Below are positions 11,372 to 22,720 of a stretch of DNA of 64,000 bases, piece after piece. This DNA comes from Epiperipatus broadwayi (lineage: Eukaryota; Onychophora; Udeonychophora; Euonychophora; Peripatidae). A model generated the notes under the pieces. That model worked only from the letters and a program-made list of their open reading frames with translations. It did no database searches and had not been told where the DNA came from. Position numbers and translations under genes: made by a program. Position 1 is the stretch's first letter. Each line of letters opens with the position of its first letter. The stretch is taken from assembly GCA_028023455.1 (NCBI GenBank), contig JAQFVV010012544.1, forward strand, positions 2,374,396 to 2,438,395, given 5' to 3'.

Positions 11372-12794
11372 ACATATCTAATAAACATGCTTATTATATT
11401 TTATCTATGAAAGTTAATAAGATTATGCTTATTGTAATAAGAAAATAGTAAACAAATTAAACATAATCATTAAATTTTGAAAACATATTTTTATACATTT
11501 ATTTGGCAATATTTATTCTAATGTATTATTATTATTATTTGGTTTTTCTTAGTATGTCATTCACAAAACATGGCAGTTATATTTATAAAGTCATGTAACA
11601 CATAATAGATTAATGGTAATTAATTCAGGATTAAATTACTCGGCAAATAATGTTATTTGCTATTAATTTATTTTTTAAATTGTTATTATTGTTTATATTA
11701 ATAAATTTTTATTTTGTTTATTAAATTCGTTCTCTGCGATATTTGGAAGTTAAATTATTACCCTCAACCTTATTACACATATTTTATTAATCGTTAATCA
11801 AAACATTAAATAAACATTTTATATATTTCATGTTATTGAGATTATATTTGGCAATGTAATCGGAATCTAAATAAGACCTTTTAACAGAGATAAATATTAT
11901 TCCATTTGACGCTTGTAAATGTGAGGTTTGATTAATGTTTACTAATTTATTTATTTATATTTTACATTTTGATGCCCTGTCACATTCTGAAAATAGTTCA
12001 ACCGTTTTATTTTGCCATTATAGTAACCAAATAATTAGTAAAGATTAAGCTAATGTTTTGTTAATCACTATCTGGTTAAGCTAATTATTTATTATATCAC
12101 ATTTTGATTTCTTTTTATTTTATACTATTACAACTTCGCAACCAATGTTATGGGCAATTTAATAAAATATTTATTCATTTTTATTTTATACCATTACAAT
12201 ATATACAATTATGTAGTTATATAAATATGTACAAAATTGAAAAGAAAATTTGAGATATAAAATTAGAATATAGATTAAACAATTAAAATTGGGACCTTTT
12301 ATTTTTGTTTGTGAATATAAGTATATAAGTGTGACTATATATGTGTGTCTGTGAGAAGAGACCATGTTATTCTGGTAGTGTATCATCCTACTAGTTCTGT
12401 TTGGGTTTGACTCTTGACCCGATAAACTTTTGAATTTTGTTCAGATTCTAATCAGAATTAAGATTTTTTCTTTCAAATAGTTATTCCAGATAACTATCCA
12501 ACAGTGATTAATAAATGAGTATTTACTTATTTATATCTAGAAAATAAATAAAATATTTAAAAGCACTTAAAGCCTCTAGACCCAGCAATTGATTTATCTA
12601 ATAATTAATTCTTTCTCTTTCACTGTTTCTCTATGAAGATGCCTAACCTGCAATGGGCTGTTCAAAGGCAGTTTTATCTTAACTATGTATTAAATTGTTT
12701 TTCTCTTCACTAGTAAAAATTGTAATTATAAATATGCGACTTTTTTTGCATGCGTTAGTAAAGCTATAATTATACTTAAAATAATTTTCAAACT
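11372..12794. other. AT-rich stretch, nothing recognised
   Basis: No gene, RNA or shared repeat could be supported. Short AT-biased open frames are treated as chance. Confidence 0.4.
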
Positions 12795-13325
12795 ATAAAG
12801 CTAATAATGTCCAAGGCTAGATAGGTAAATATTGTAAATATATGAAAGCAGTTAATACTTAAATAATACTAATATCAATAACATTCTCAATCTGTTATTA
12901 AGGTAACTTCCTTTAAACAATGTGGCAGAAATCTGGAAATCCACTTTTATATATGGTCTAATATGTTTGTATAGATATTAAACATTGAAACTTGACGGCA
13001 GAGAGGGAAACTATTAATTCAAAGAAGTTTAAATAAACCTCATTAAACAGGTAAATATAACCTGTTTTGAAAGCAGACTAATAAATAGTCAATTATAACT
13101 TTCAAACTGCAATTACTACTTTTAAACTGCACCCCAACTATGTCTTACTTAGAGAATAATGCTAATAATGCCCAAGACTAGATAGGTAAATAATGTAAAT
13201 ATGTGAAACCAGTAAACACTTAAATAATACCAATATCAATAACAATCACCAGTCTCAGTCTGTTTTCAAGACAACCTCCTTTAAACAATAAAGATGGAAA
13301 TCTATCTTTATATACAATCTAATAC
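12795..13325 (+). repeat. Family V repeat, two direct partial copies
   Basis: Two direct copies start near 12799 (AATAATGTCCAAGGCTAGAT) and 13159 (AATAATGCCCAAGACTAGAT), about 360 bp apart. Both run through a motif AATATCAATAACA and a CTTTAAACAAT block. The same family appears as a palindrome at 47450-47800. No coding capacity is seen. Confidence 0.7.
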
Positions 13326-13689
13326 ATATTTGGAGAATTTTTCTTGTCCCATATCACTCTGTGGTCAATCACTTAACTCTTGCATTTTTTTACCGTTGAA
13401 TGATTCAAAAAAATAAAAATTCTTGATAACTTTTATTTTTATTGTCAATTTTAAACAATTGTCCATTTCATTCTAGTCTTTACCTTTTTTACATTTGTCT
13501 GTGATTTTTTTTGTTTTAATTTTGGGTTTTAATTTACCTAATAACTGTTTTCACATCATATCTATGTTCAGTTATGAAAGTGGTTTTATCAGTATATCTG
13601 TTAATATTACAATAAAACAATGTAGCCATTACTAATTATGATTATTATTATGTTGTACAGGCTTAAACCTGCATTTGTATATGTAATAT

Positions 13690-13900
13690 ATGCGGGGTTC
13701 GAACTCAGACTTTCACACGACCCACCACTCTCCGTGCCATCTCATATTGCTGACCCACCTGATCACACACATGTTGAAAAGATAAATAATCACCCATATA
13801 CATATTTCATGCTAAACCAGCAATCATCAGTTGGTCTAGATTACTATCCTCACACATATATATATAATCAGTACTCAGCTTATGTTTGTCCATTAAACTA
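13690..13900 (-). mobile_element. Family Z copy with hammerhead and tRNA-like 3' part
   Basis: Read on the minus strand, this copy starts with TTTAATGGACAAAC, passes a hammerhead motif (13791-13836) and ends in a tRNA-like segment with a B-box-like GAGTTCGAACCCC (13694-13706). The order matches the arms of the large palindrome at 55339-56203. The plus-strand open frame of 87 residues over this region is an accident of the repeat. Confidence 0.7.
13791..13836 (-). ncRNA. Type I hammerhead ribozyme motif, family Z
   Basis: The minus strand has CTGATGA at 13824-13830, a hairpin TTGCT-GGTTT-AGCAT at 13809-13823, GAAA at 13805-13808, a short stem III (AUA/UAU around UG) and predicted cleavage between 13797 and 13796. 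Stem II has lost its first pair (U-U) and stem I is slightly weakened (TGGG facing CCAA). The catalytic core is intact. Confidence 0.6.
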
Positions 13901-14233
13901 ATCCATAACATAAATCAGGAAAATAAACTTTGTTTTTGTTGTGGTTGTCATTGAAAAATATTATAAAAGAAAATTTTAAAAATGAAGATATAAATATCCA
14001 TGAATGTAATTTTCTAGATTAATATTTTTTAAAGTACAGTAGTCAATGTTACTTCTTGCTGAATGTATTTTATTTCTCTATTCTAGAATTACCTATTGCA
14101 AGCTTAAGTATTCGATGGATTCTAAGCGATGGTTCCATAATTTTTTCGCACGTGTATTTTATTCTTTCTAACTTATGTTTAATGTTATTTAATGAATTAT
14201 TAAGTAAAAAAAATCTTTTTTTCCATATATTAT

Positions 14234-14300
14234 AGCATCAGCCGGGAGGCGAACCCGCAACAACTGTCTGCGCTGATCTCTCGACTAACAACGCTTTTAT
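14234..14300 (-). repeat. tRNA-derived SINE head, family T
   Basis: The reverse complement contains an A-box-like AGTCGAGAGATCAGCGCAG and a strong B box GGTTCGCCTCC (complement of 14245-14255), followed by CGGCTGATGCTAT. The same head occurs at 22721-22812 and 52045-52125. It resembles a Pol III promoter of a SINE rather than a functional tRNA: no clean acceptor stem is evident. Confidence 0.65.
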
Positions 14301-14615
14301 CGAGAATTTAATTAAGTAGTTGTTATTAGACTTGCTGATATTTGATCGTTATTATGGAAAATAATTATTTGTTAACGATTTATTTGAATACTTTTTTATT
14401 AAATACATTGTTTAAAAAAATTAATATTCAGAAGCAGAAACAAATTTATGCATTTAATTTTTTCCACTTTTGTTATTGTTGTTGTTTAAAAATACATGTA
14501 AATATTTAAAAATTTAACTTTGAAGCAGTTTCAAATTTAATTGAAATTAATTGTGTATAAATTTTTTCAATTTTTTAAAAATATATATTCATTTGTTTTT
14601 GTTTTTTTATTATAG
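14301..14615. other. AT-rich stretch, nothing recognised
   Basis: AT-rich sequence leading to the pyrimidine-rich acceptor of the next candidate exon. Confidence 0.35.
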
Positions 14616-14674
14616 GCAGTGACAAACCAAACACTCTAATGGGAAATCTGGACAGTATACAATGGAATGTTTGA
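14616..14674 (+). CDS. Candidate terminal exon of an unidentified gene
   Basis: A strong acceptor (TTTGTTTTTGTTTTTTTATTATAG pattern; T-rich tract 14593-14610, AG at 14614-14615) precedes an open segment starting GC and then AGT GAC AAA. With the leftover G of the exon at 10816-10910 the junction codon is GGC (Gly). The frame reads SDKPNTLMGNLDSIQWNV and stops with TGA at 14672-14674. If real, this is the C-terminus of a plus-strand gene with an intron of about 3.7 kb that contains an RTE fragment and families V, Z and T. No protein family is recognised. Confidence 0.4.
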
Positions 14675-15390
14675 AATATATGGTCTTCTACCATATGTGA
14701 AAAGATATTTTTAAACAAGGTTGTAAAGTCGTTGAGATTACTAGAATGTCTGAAAAATATTCATATTCAGCTAGACAAGGCAAAGAATGGTTAATCCATC
14801 TTTTAAAATATTTATAACAAATGTAAAAAAAATAATTATGCTTTTTGAATTAGTTTTTTATACGTCACAGTAAAATAACAATGGTCTTAGATACATGCAA
14901 GTAAAGAATTAATTTTATCTGCCAATTCTAAAATTATTGTATATACATAGAATACTACAAACAATAGAAGGTTTGAGGTAGTTGGATGATGTATTCTTCT
15001 ATATAATAAGAGGTTTCTCTTTGCATAGACTTTTCTTAAAAGATAAAAAGTTAAATCAAAAATTATTATTTATGAACCAATTAAAAACCAAGACAATCTA
15101 TATCATTCTTTACCAAAGAAATTTTAAAGACAAAAAAATTTCACTTACAAAATACACAGGTGATGGTATATTTCAGAAATTTAATCCGAAGCAGAAAATT
15201 ATAACTTATTTTCCAAATATTACTATTTATTGTATTAATCACAGGCAGTATTTAGTGACAAAATATTTTAGTGACCATTTTTACAATTTTTTTAAAATTA
15301 TTCCTATCAGTATATGCAATATCAAATTTCATAATGATAGTATATTCTGGAAGCTTGATCAATTGTTAATTCATGAGTTTAAGATATTTT
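14675..15390. other. AT-rich stretch with an unexplained 137-codon frame
   Basis: A plus-strand frame is open from 14982 to 15395 (MDDVFFYIIRGF...). It is rich in Ile, Lys, Asn, Phe and Tyr, as expected from random translation of AT-rich DNA, and shows no motif. It runs into the W palindrome. I do not consider it supported as a gene. Confidence 0.3.
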
Positions 15391-15568
15391 TATAAATACA
15401 ATTTATCCAAACCACTTCAAACACTTTTTAGCAAAACTATTTATTTGTACATATAAACTGGCTCTGAAGAAGACTGTAGGTCAGTTGAAACTTAGGTGTA
15501 TGTATATGTACAAATAAAGAGTTTTGCTAAAAAGTGTTTGAAGTGGTTTGGATAAATTGTATTTATAG
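15391..15568. mobile_element. Family W foldback element
   Basis: Arms of about 65 bp (15391-15456 and 15508-15568) are near-perfect reverse complements; both contain ACCACTTCAAACACTTTTTA or its complement. The loop holds CTGAAGA...GTCAGTTGAAAC, similar to the loop of another palindrome at 60946-61146. See findings for the hammerhead-like reading. Confidence 0.8.
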
Positions 15569-16530
15569 GATATTATGGCAAAATAAAGAAAAGTGTGATT
15601 TTGGTAATATTTTATAAATCTTTCATTGTTTTCATAAAATTATTTTGAAGTATCCGATGATAACAGCAATAATCTCAAAAAGTTAAAACATTATCTTTTT
15701 GTCAAATTTGTTAATGTAATTTAACAGTTGAACATGTGGTCACAAAAAAGTGATATTACTCCCATCAAAAATAAATCCATATTATAGTGTCCATCTTTAT
15801 TTCAAAATTAGTGTTATTAATGTGCAATAAAAAATGGCATGAATTTTTAGCCTTGTTTGAAAAAGAGGGCAGATAAGATTTATAATGGTGCTGTGTAAAT
15901 TTTTTTGAAATCAGAAATGCTGCAAAACTAAATAGATTGGAGATGTTTTAGGAACTCATTTTAATAAAAATTCAAGATAGACTAATAAACCAGTATTTGT
16001 CTAAACATTTATAATGATGCTTTTATAGTTGTTATTATATGTTGGACTATTTCTATCATGTAATATTAATTGTTACATGATTTTACAAAATTCAAACTTT
16101 ATTTGGAAAGTTTAAATTAAAGTTTGAATTTTTCTAAAAATATTTAACAACATAATGGAAATATTCTAACATATAAATACACATATAACAATGCTAAACA
16201 ATGGAGATATGTGTGTGCATTAATGAAAACAAAGATTAAATATTTTTGTCAAGATATTTGATCACAAATTTATTTCAGCCATTATTTCATTTTAGTAGCA
16301 ATTTTTAAAATTATTAATTTCATGTTTGAACATTATAGTTAATAGACTGAGATTTCATGCCTATTTTTACTTTTTGTCAAAACAATTAAATCATTTGTAA
16401 ATTTTTAAATGAGGAGGGATTTACATCTTTTTATACACATCGATAGAATATTGTCCACCAAGCTCATTCACCATATTAAATATTATTAATAATATTACAA
16501 ATATATTTTAACTTTCTATTTAATTTACTA
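15569..16530. other. AT-rich stretch; weak family U fragment
   Basis: Near 16040-16120 a segment starting TTGGACTATTTCTATC resembles the end of family U (34215-34775). Nothing else is recognised. Confidence 0.4.
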
Positions 16531-16537
16531 GTGCAGT

Positions 16538-16965
16538 ATTCACATGTACTGTAATGCTATTTTAATATTTAAATGGTGTTTTTTTTAGTATGAAAGATAC
16601 TCCCAAACCAAAGTATAACATAGAGACTATCAAAGATAAGAGTATCCATTTTATTTTTGTACCTAAATTCACTTATATAGGCCAATCCAAAGTGTACTGG
16701 AATGAGAGCATGATGGTCTTACATTAATCATTTTACATCCATTAAGTTTATTCTATCTATTAATAATCACTAAATCTTCCAATCTATTGCCTTCACGCTC
16801 TCATTCCAAGATGCTTTAGATTGGCCTATATAATTGAATTTAAGTACAAAGATAAGACAACCACTCTTATCTTTTCAAATCTTTATCTTCTGCTTTGGTT
16901 TGAGAGTATTCTTCATACTCACAAAACATTATTGATGTATTAAAATAGCATTACAGCACATATGT
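16538..16965. mobile_element. Foldback element of about 430 bp
   Basis: Long imperfect inverted arms: TACTGTAATGCTATTTTAAT near 16547 pairs with ATTAAAATAGCATTACAGCA near 16939. Inner arms also pair (TACTCCCAAACCAAAG with CTTTGGTTTGAGAGTA; ATATAGGCCAATC with GATTGGCCTATAT). The centre is about 130 bp of unpaired sequence. No ORF is present. It is unrelated to families X, Y and Z. Confidence 0.8.
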
Positions 16966-18754
16966 ATAAGTTATAATTTTCTTCTGATTAAAAGATATTT
17001 TAATTAGTGTCTGTGTTTTTAAAATATGTTAAAATATTGGAATTAATTTTGAGATCAAAATTAATGTATGTGCATTAATTATTTTGTTATTAATTATATT
17101 TTAAATATTTTTTTTTCTTTTTGCTACCCAATTTTTTTTATTAAACTAGGCAAAAGTATGTTAAAAATACCTTGGTTGAACTAAAATGAAGAATACCTCC
17201 TTCCTGTTTTTATTTTTTTTAATGAAAGATTTGTAGTTGGTTATGAGTAAGAATGTGGTTGGCTGAAGATTTTATATTTTAATAGTTATTTATGTTCTTG
17301 ATTATGTATAAATTAACATATCATGAACTATAATGAATATGTTATGATGAATTTTAATAGAATTAATTCATGTAATAAGTTAAAGGATTGGAATTGCATA
17401 TGTGATTCATTAACATTGGTCTTAATTTCTTTACAATACATTCAATTACAATGGAATTATATTAGAAATGTTAGTATATATGTATATGCACATAAACGTT
17501 TTTTATGATGCTAATCATAGTTTGATTCCAAATCATCTGTGGAAATCACACATGCAAATTTATAAATTAGTCACCAAAAAAAAGATAATAATTCTCATCA
17601 AAATAACAGTGACATGGTAAATCAATTTAAAACTTTTCTTGCCACTAACCTAATTTGCATAAATGGTCTTTATGAATTTTGTATGCATCTACTCAATTCT
17701 GGAATTTTGATTGTTTTTCGATGTACAAAATCCTACTTGAATTCTTTCTCCATTTATGATGCAATTAAAAAAATAGATATCAATAACCATTCTTCCATAA
17801 TCACATATTGTTTAAAATCTTATTTATTAATAAACAAATTTATTGCCTACTCACATTTATTTGCTAAGTTGTTTATTGAATTAATTAAATTTCTAAACAA
17901 CCTATTACAATTTTAATCAACTTTTTTATAATTTTACATCAAAACCATTTCTTTTCTAAACCTTATTTTCTATTTTGGTGAAGTGTTTTTAAATAAAAAT
18001 CATTATAAATTTTGAATGATATCATTTACACTCATAAAAAACTAATTTTGACTATCAGAATATATTCTCTAGTCTAAATATGTTTTTCATCTTTGCATTT
18101 ATAATTATTAATAAATAATAATTAGGAGCTCTAGGCAACATTTCATTTTTTATTACATCAAATTTCTTAACTTTTATAGCACATATCTGAAATCAATAAA
18201 ACAACCAAATATTCATTTATTATTTAATTTTATTTTCTCCTAAATAAATAAATAAAATGCTCATCCTTTTACTTATTTATCTTACATGTTTTATTAATTT
18301 TCACATTTACACTTCATTTAGTGATCTTTACAGTTTAAAATTTATTAATCGACTGAGCCATATATAACTGGCCATGTTTGTATTATCACAATATGTATGT
18401 TAAAATTTAATGAGAATCATTTATTATTATTACAAATTAAATTATTGAAACAGGTAAGTTGAGATTTTGTAAATAAGAAATAAATTAGAAAAATATTAAA
18501 TAATGCATTTTGTAACTGAGAAATAAGTCTTAGGTTTTAACTAGACCTAAATCTTTTGATGAACCAACTAAATACTTTACAACTGTTGAATGCTTTCAAA
18601 TAAAGATTATATTTTATTTATATATACACTTTTTTAATCTAAAAAAAATCTGTATGATATATAGTAACTGAATTATATAAAAAATATTCTCAAGGTTTAT
18701 TAATATAGAATTCTTCCTTTGTAAAGTATATGATTTTCAAAAATATGTTTAGCA
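16966..18754. other. AT-rich stretch, nothing recognised
   Basis: Two short AT-biased frames (17323-17508 and 17614-17916) show no motif and are treated as chance. Confidence 0.4.
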
Positions 18755-19035
18755 TAATGAATAATATTTCTGTAATGTAATTTTCACTACACCACTCTCA
18801 TGCAAGGTAGGCATTGGTTTTTATCCACTTTTAACACCTTGTGGAGGGATGTAATCATAAACATATGACCAAAGAGAAATGAAAATTTTCTATGATCCCC
18901 AAAATGCATATTTCATGCTGGACCAGCACTCATCAGTTGGCCCCACAGGGTATTAAAAATGGATAGAAACCACTCCCATTTTGCATGAAAATGATGTAGT
19001 GAAAATTACGCTACAAAAATATCATTCATTCTTGG
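18755..19035. mobile_element. Family Y copy with hammerhead ribozyme
   Basis: The ends are complementary: ATGAATAATATTTCTG and TAATTTTCACTACACC on the left match the complement of TAGTGAAAATTACGCT and AAATATCATTCATTC on the right. Inside, the left arm is long and carries the hammerhead (18897-18944, minus strand), while the right arm is short. So it is a palindrome collapsed on one side. No ORF is present. Confidence 0.75.
18897..18944 (-). ncRNA. Type I hammerhead ribozyme, family Y, core intact
   Basis: The minus strand reads CCAA, CTGATGA (18930-18936), stem II GTGCT-GGTCC-AGCAT (18915-18929, five pairs with a G-U at the base), GAAA (18911-18914), a short stem III and TTGG after the predicted cleavage point between 18903 and 18902. 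CCAA and TTGG form stem I. All invariant core bases are present. Stem III has one mismatch (A-C) in three pairs. This and the 25139 copy are the best preserved. Confidence 0.8.
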
Positions 19036-19326
19036 ATTATTTTTAGTCTAATGAATGACTAATAAAAATTATTAATATAAAATGTGTAGAATGATTAATA
19101 TAAAAATCTGAATATGAAAAATATTTGTTTTTTTTTATCAACAACATTCAATGGGTTAGGACTGAAATAAAATATATTGTTCCAAATAATCATCTATAAA
19201 ATTTCTCAGTTCAATCAACATATGTGTATCTTAAAATAGGATGACAAATAGAATATAATTTTAATTTATATCACTGTTATATATATATATATAACATTAA
19301 GCACAACCACAGATAAAACATAAGAA

Positions 19327-19337
19327 TGATGATGATG

Positions 19338-19380
<43 letters not shown>

Positions 19381-19395
19381 CAACAACAACAACAA
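19327..19395. repeat. Triplet microsatellite (GAT, AAT, CAA)
   Basis: Consecutive runs of GAT, then AAT, then CAA triplets, in phase with each other. Confidence 0.95.
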
Positions 19396-20244
19396 TGTAT
19401 TTAATTATTTTGTTTTCTATTTATAGTTATAACTGAGGCTAGATGTTGATCAACATTAAGAATGATAATTTAAATTAACAATAATCATTGAATATAATTA
19501 TATTTATTAGATTCATAAATACATTATGTTGTTCTTGTAAATACTATCATCAACAATATGAAATAAAAAGGGGATTATCTCTATATAGCTCAAAGTTGAA
19601 CTTGTTTATTTTATTAGTGAAATTTTTTTAAAAAAAAAAAATGTATCTGTTAATGAAATTATTTTTTAATTAAAATATTTTAGTACATTTTTAATTTATT
19701 ATTATTAAATTAACCTTTATTATTTTAACTTCATAGTCTCCAATAATGTTTCTATGCCTTCTCTATTTTTTTCACACAAAAATATATAATCAAAGAAAAA
19801 TACTGTAAATTATACAATTTCTTACCGTTTACAAAATGTATTTTAACACATATATCCGACTTAAAGTCCATCTATTGTAAACTCCATTTCTTTAAATATA
19901 CTATAATATAGTATTATTATTATACATTTTTAAATAAATCGATTTTTTTATCTACGTCCAAATTAAAGGAGGATTTGCATTTTGTATTTAGTAAAGATAA
20001 AGAAATATATATTTATTTAAATATTTTAATATAATTTATTTATTAAACTTAAAGTAATTATAATAAGAGTATCAAAATTTGGCAGAAACATATACAGTAA
20101 TGTAAAAAATAATTGTAAGATATCTAAAGTCAGAATGCAAATTTAGAAAAAGAACGTGGAATAAATAAAAAGAATTATAATATAAATTATAATAATGCGT
20201 ACAATAATATATATATATTATAAATTAATAACAATTTTTAATTT
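19396..20244. other. AT-rich stretch, nothing recognised
   Basis: No supported feature. Confidence 0.4.
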
Positions 20245-20372
20245 TAAATAGAGGGATTTGAACTTAGGATTTTCAGTCTATATTCAGTCTCCACTCTATC
20301 TCAAATAACTGATACACATGACCACGTACATGTGGAAAAGATAAATGATCCTAAGTTCAAATCCCTCTATTT
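20245..20372. repeat. Short family Z palindrome
   Basis: The outer ends AGAGGGATTTGAACTTAGGA and TCCTAAGTTCAAATCCCTCT are exact inverted repeats of 20 bp. The left part matches the tRNA-like end of family Z, including a B-box-like AGTTCAAATCC. The hammerhead region is absent. Confidence 0.75.
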
Positions 20373-20824
20373 ATTATAACAAACATTCAGTATATTGAAT
20401 GAATAGGTTAAATATTTAATTTTATATTTTCATTTAACTATAAAATAATTATAAAAATGTAGAACCTTTATGTCAGATAAAAATTAAATTAAATCCTTAT
20501 GTGGGTTTATGTATACAGTGCAATACTTGATAGCAACCAATTTTCAGATAATATTTATTCATTGTTTTGTTTTATCTTTTATTCTATTCTGTTAATATAT
20601 GCATATTCAAAACTGCAATTTTAAATGTAGTATACAAACATATTAAAGTGAAACATCTTGATGGTAATGACCAACTTATATTGCATTTCAAAGAAAGATT
20701 GAAATATTGTTATTTATACAGAACTATAATAAAGAATAAATAAATAAACATAAAAACAGAAGAAAACAAATGCTATATTATTTAAAAAAAACATAAAAAT
20801 TTAAAAAGAAAAATTAAAAGTTAG
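20373..20824. other. AT-rich stretch, nothing recognised
   Basis: No supported feature. Confidence 0.35.
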
Positions 20825-20944
20825 TAGCAAGTTTTTTCCACCCAATAGTACCACCTAATGTAAGTTCTAGCATTCAATAAATGCTTAAAGATTGTACATA
20901 ATAATCCCTACTCATTGTCTTTTAATTCAATATCTAAGACAAGT

Positions 20945-20970
20945 TTCTAGCTTCATCAGTGATAAATTTG
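20945..20970 (-). ncRNA. Remnant of family X hammerhead motif
   Basis: On the minus strand CTGATGA (20953-20959) is followed almost directly by GAAAC; stem II has been lost. Not functional. Confidence 0.4.
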
Positions 20971-21549
20971 AAGCAGTGCACCTGAATCTTTGGATCTAAT
21001 GCATTCCTCCAGCACTTTTTTAATTTTTTTAGTTAACTATGAATCTATCAACTGAATTTGAAAGCACAATAGTGTTTTTAATCTAAGCTAATTTGCCTAT
21101 ATACTCACACAGATTGTTAATACAGTTTAGTATCTATATATTGATATATTTGGTTCTTTAATAATCATAGTTACTATTATTCTTTGGCTGTGATCTACTG
21201 ATTACTAGAGCTTACACTGAGTGGCCTTATTGTGTGGAAAAAAAATTTGGAGCTGTTTCAACAATCTATGTAAATAAATGGGAGATTGTGTGGTGTTTCA
21301 ATGGTTTAATGCCAATCCTATCTAAAGAACCATGGTGACTATGTTAATTAAAAACCAAAGATATCAAAACATATAGATACTGAACTGGATTCAGATCTGT
21401 ATGATTATACAAGTAAATTAACTTAGATTAAAAACATTATTGTGTTTTCAATTTGGGCTGGTAGCTTTATAGTTAATCAGTAAGGTAAAAAATGGGATCT
21501 GGATGGATGTATTAGATCCAAAGATCCAAGTGCATTGATACCAGATCCA

Positions 21550-21598
21550 GGCCTCTTCACTGATGAAGGCTATAAGCTAGAAACTAATATGATGATAT
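21550..21598 (+). ncRNA. Hammerhead-like motif, old family X copy
   Basis: CTGATGA at 21560-21566, stem II GGCT/AGCT around ATA, GAAA at 21580-21583. The cleavage triplet and stem I are eroded compared with the copies at 7069 and 7360. Confidence 0.4.
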
Positions 21599-21760
21599 TG
21601 GATTGGAAGGCACTGTATAGAGATTATTATGCACCACCTTCTAGTATCTATTGATTATTTGAACTTATCCAGGGTGGCACTATTGTGTGGAAAAAAAAAT
21701 TCTACTGTTTTAACAGCTTGTGTAAGCATAAAGAAATGTTTATCATATGATGTTTTATTT

Positions 21761-22099
21761 CAACAAAGAAAACAACTATATATTTATGGCTATATGTTTG
21801 AAATAAAAACTGGTGTTATACAAGAATGTTTATTTGCTCAAACATTGTTTTCATTTGGCAGAGTTTACAGGTGGATTAATGAAACAGGGATCAACATATG
21901 ATGCAAGTTTGTTGGTGGAATATTTAAATGAAGTGATTAGAAGTAAAAACAATAATTTCTTGACTTCTGAATTTACAGTAAGCTGATGAATGGCCTTCAA
22001 AAAAGCTTACTCTATGTTAGACATTTATTTCTGAACATTTTTTGTTATTTTTCTCCATAGTAAAACATGCTGTAATTTCACGTTTTCTATTTTTGTCAT
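21761..22099. other. AT-rich stretch, nothing recognised
   Basis: Nothing recognised beyond the tail of the X element. Confidence 0.35.
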
Positions 22100-22190
22100 G
22101 GGGGGGGGGGGTAGTTTGATTTAACATTTGATGGAAATAGTCCAACTATAAGCAAAAATACCATCACTACAAACGTCCAGGTATTTATTA
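22100..22190. repeat. G12 run and family U end fragment
   Basis: A run of 12 G at 22100-22111 is followed by a fragment (GATGGAAATAGTCCAAC...ACCATCACTACAAACG) that matches the right end of family U at 34718-34768. Confidence 0.65.
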
Positions 22191-22720
22191 ATTACATATA
22201 TTTTGAAGTAAATCTCTGCCTGTCCATGAAATTAAAAAGATCAGGTGAAATTTCTATAATATTTTTTTACTGGTTTTAAAGAAAAACGATTATAAATGAA
22301 AATTATTCTTGTTGAAATAAATCAAATAATAAAAATTAACATTTTAATTTTGTTTTTAAATCTTACATTGTAAAAATTAATTTATTAAGGGAACAGCTGC
22401 ACAGATGTTGATCAAAAAAATAAAACACTAACATAATGTTTTTGAGATTACTAAAGATTAATTCAAGCAAATATGATCAAACCGGTTTAGTTAAATTTAC
22501 CAAATAATGGAACGTTTCTTTCTTAGTATTTGAAGCAAATGATCTGTACAAAGATAATTGGAAATAGGCAAAAACTTAATCATGTGATAGAATATTATTT
22601 TTGAATTAACGATTTTAGTTATGAGCTAAATAAGTTTTATTAAACTTTAAAAAAAAAAACGTCCGCACAATGAACCAATTGTTTTTCTTTTATTTTGTTT
22701 TTTAAATATATATATATCCG
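22191..22720. other. AT-rich stretch, nothing recognised
   Basis: No supported feature. Confidence 0.35.

Larger units (their letters stand above)
20825..21760. mobile_element. Old family X palindrome
   Basis: A diverged X element. The left part (20835-21010) resembles the X arm: CACCCAATAGTACCACC, CAATATCTAAGACAAGTTTC, GATCTAATGCA. The right part (21490-21705) is its inverted counterpart, with CTGATGAAGGC and GGTGGCACTATTGTGTGG. A nested internal end (TGAGTGGCCTTATTGTGTGG at 21209-21238) shows that part of another unit sits in the middle. The plus-strand frame at 21629-21901 crosses the element end and is not a gene. Confidence 0.7.

Noticed and set aside
14982-15395. 137-codon plus-strand open frame
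   Set aside because: Composition is what AT-rich DNA gives by chance, no motif or splice signal, and it runs into a foldback element.
22100-22111. Poly-G runs (also 51180-51192 and poly-C 53057-53068) as G-quadruplex elements
   Set aside because: They are single homopolymer runs, not four separated G tracts, and look like slippage products.
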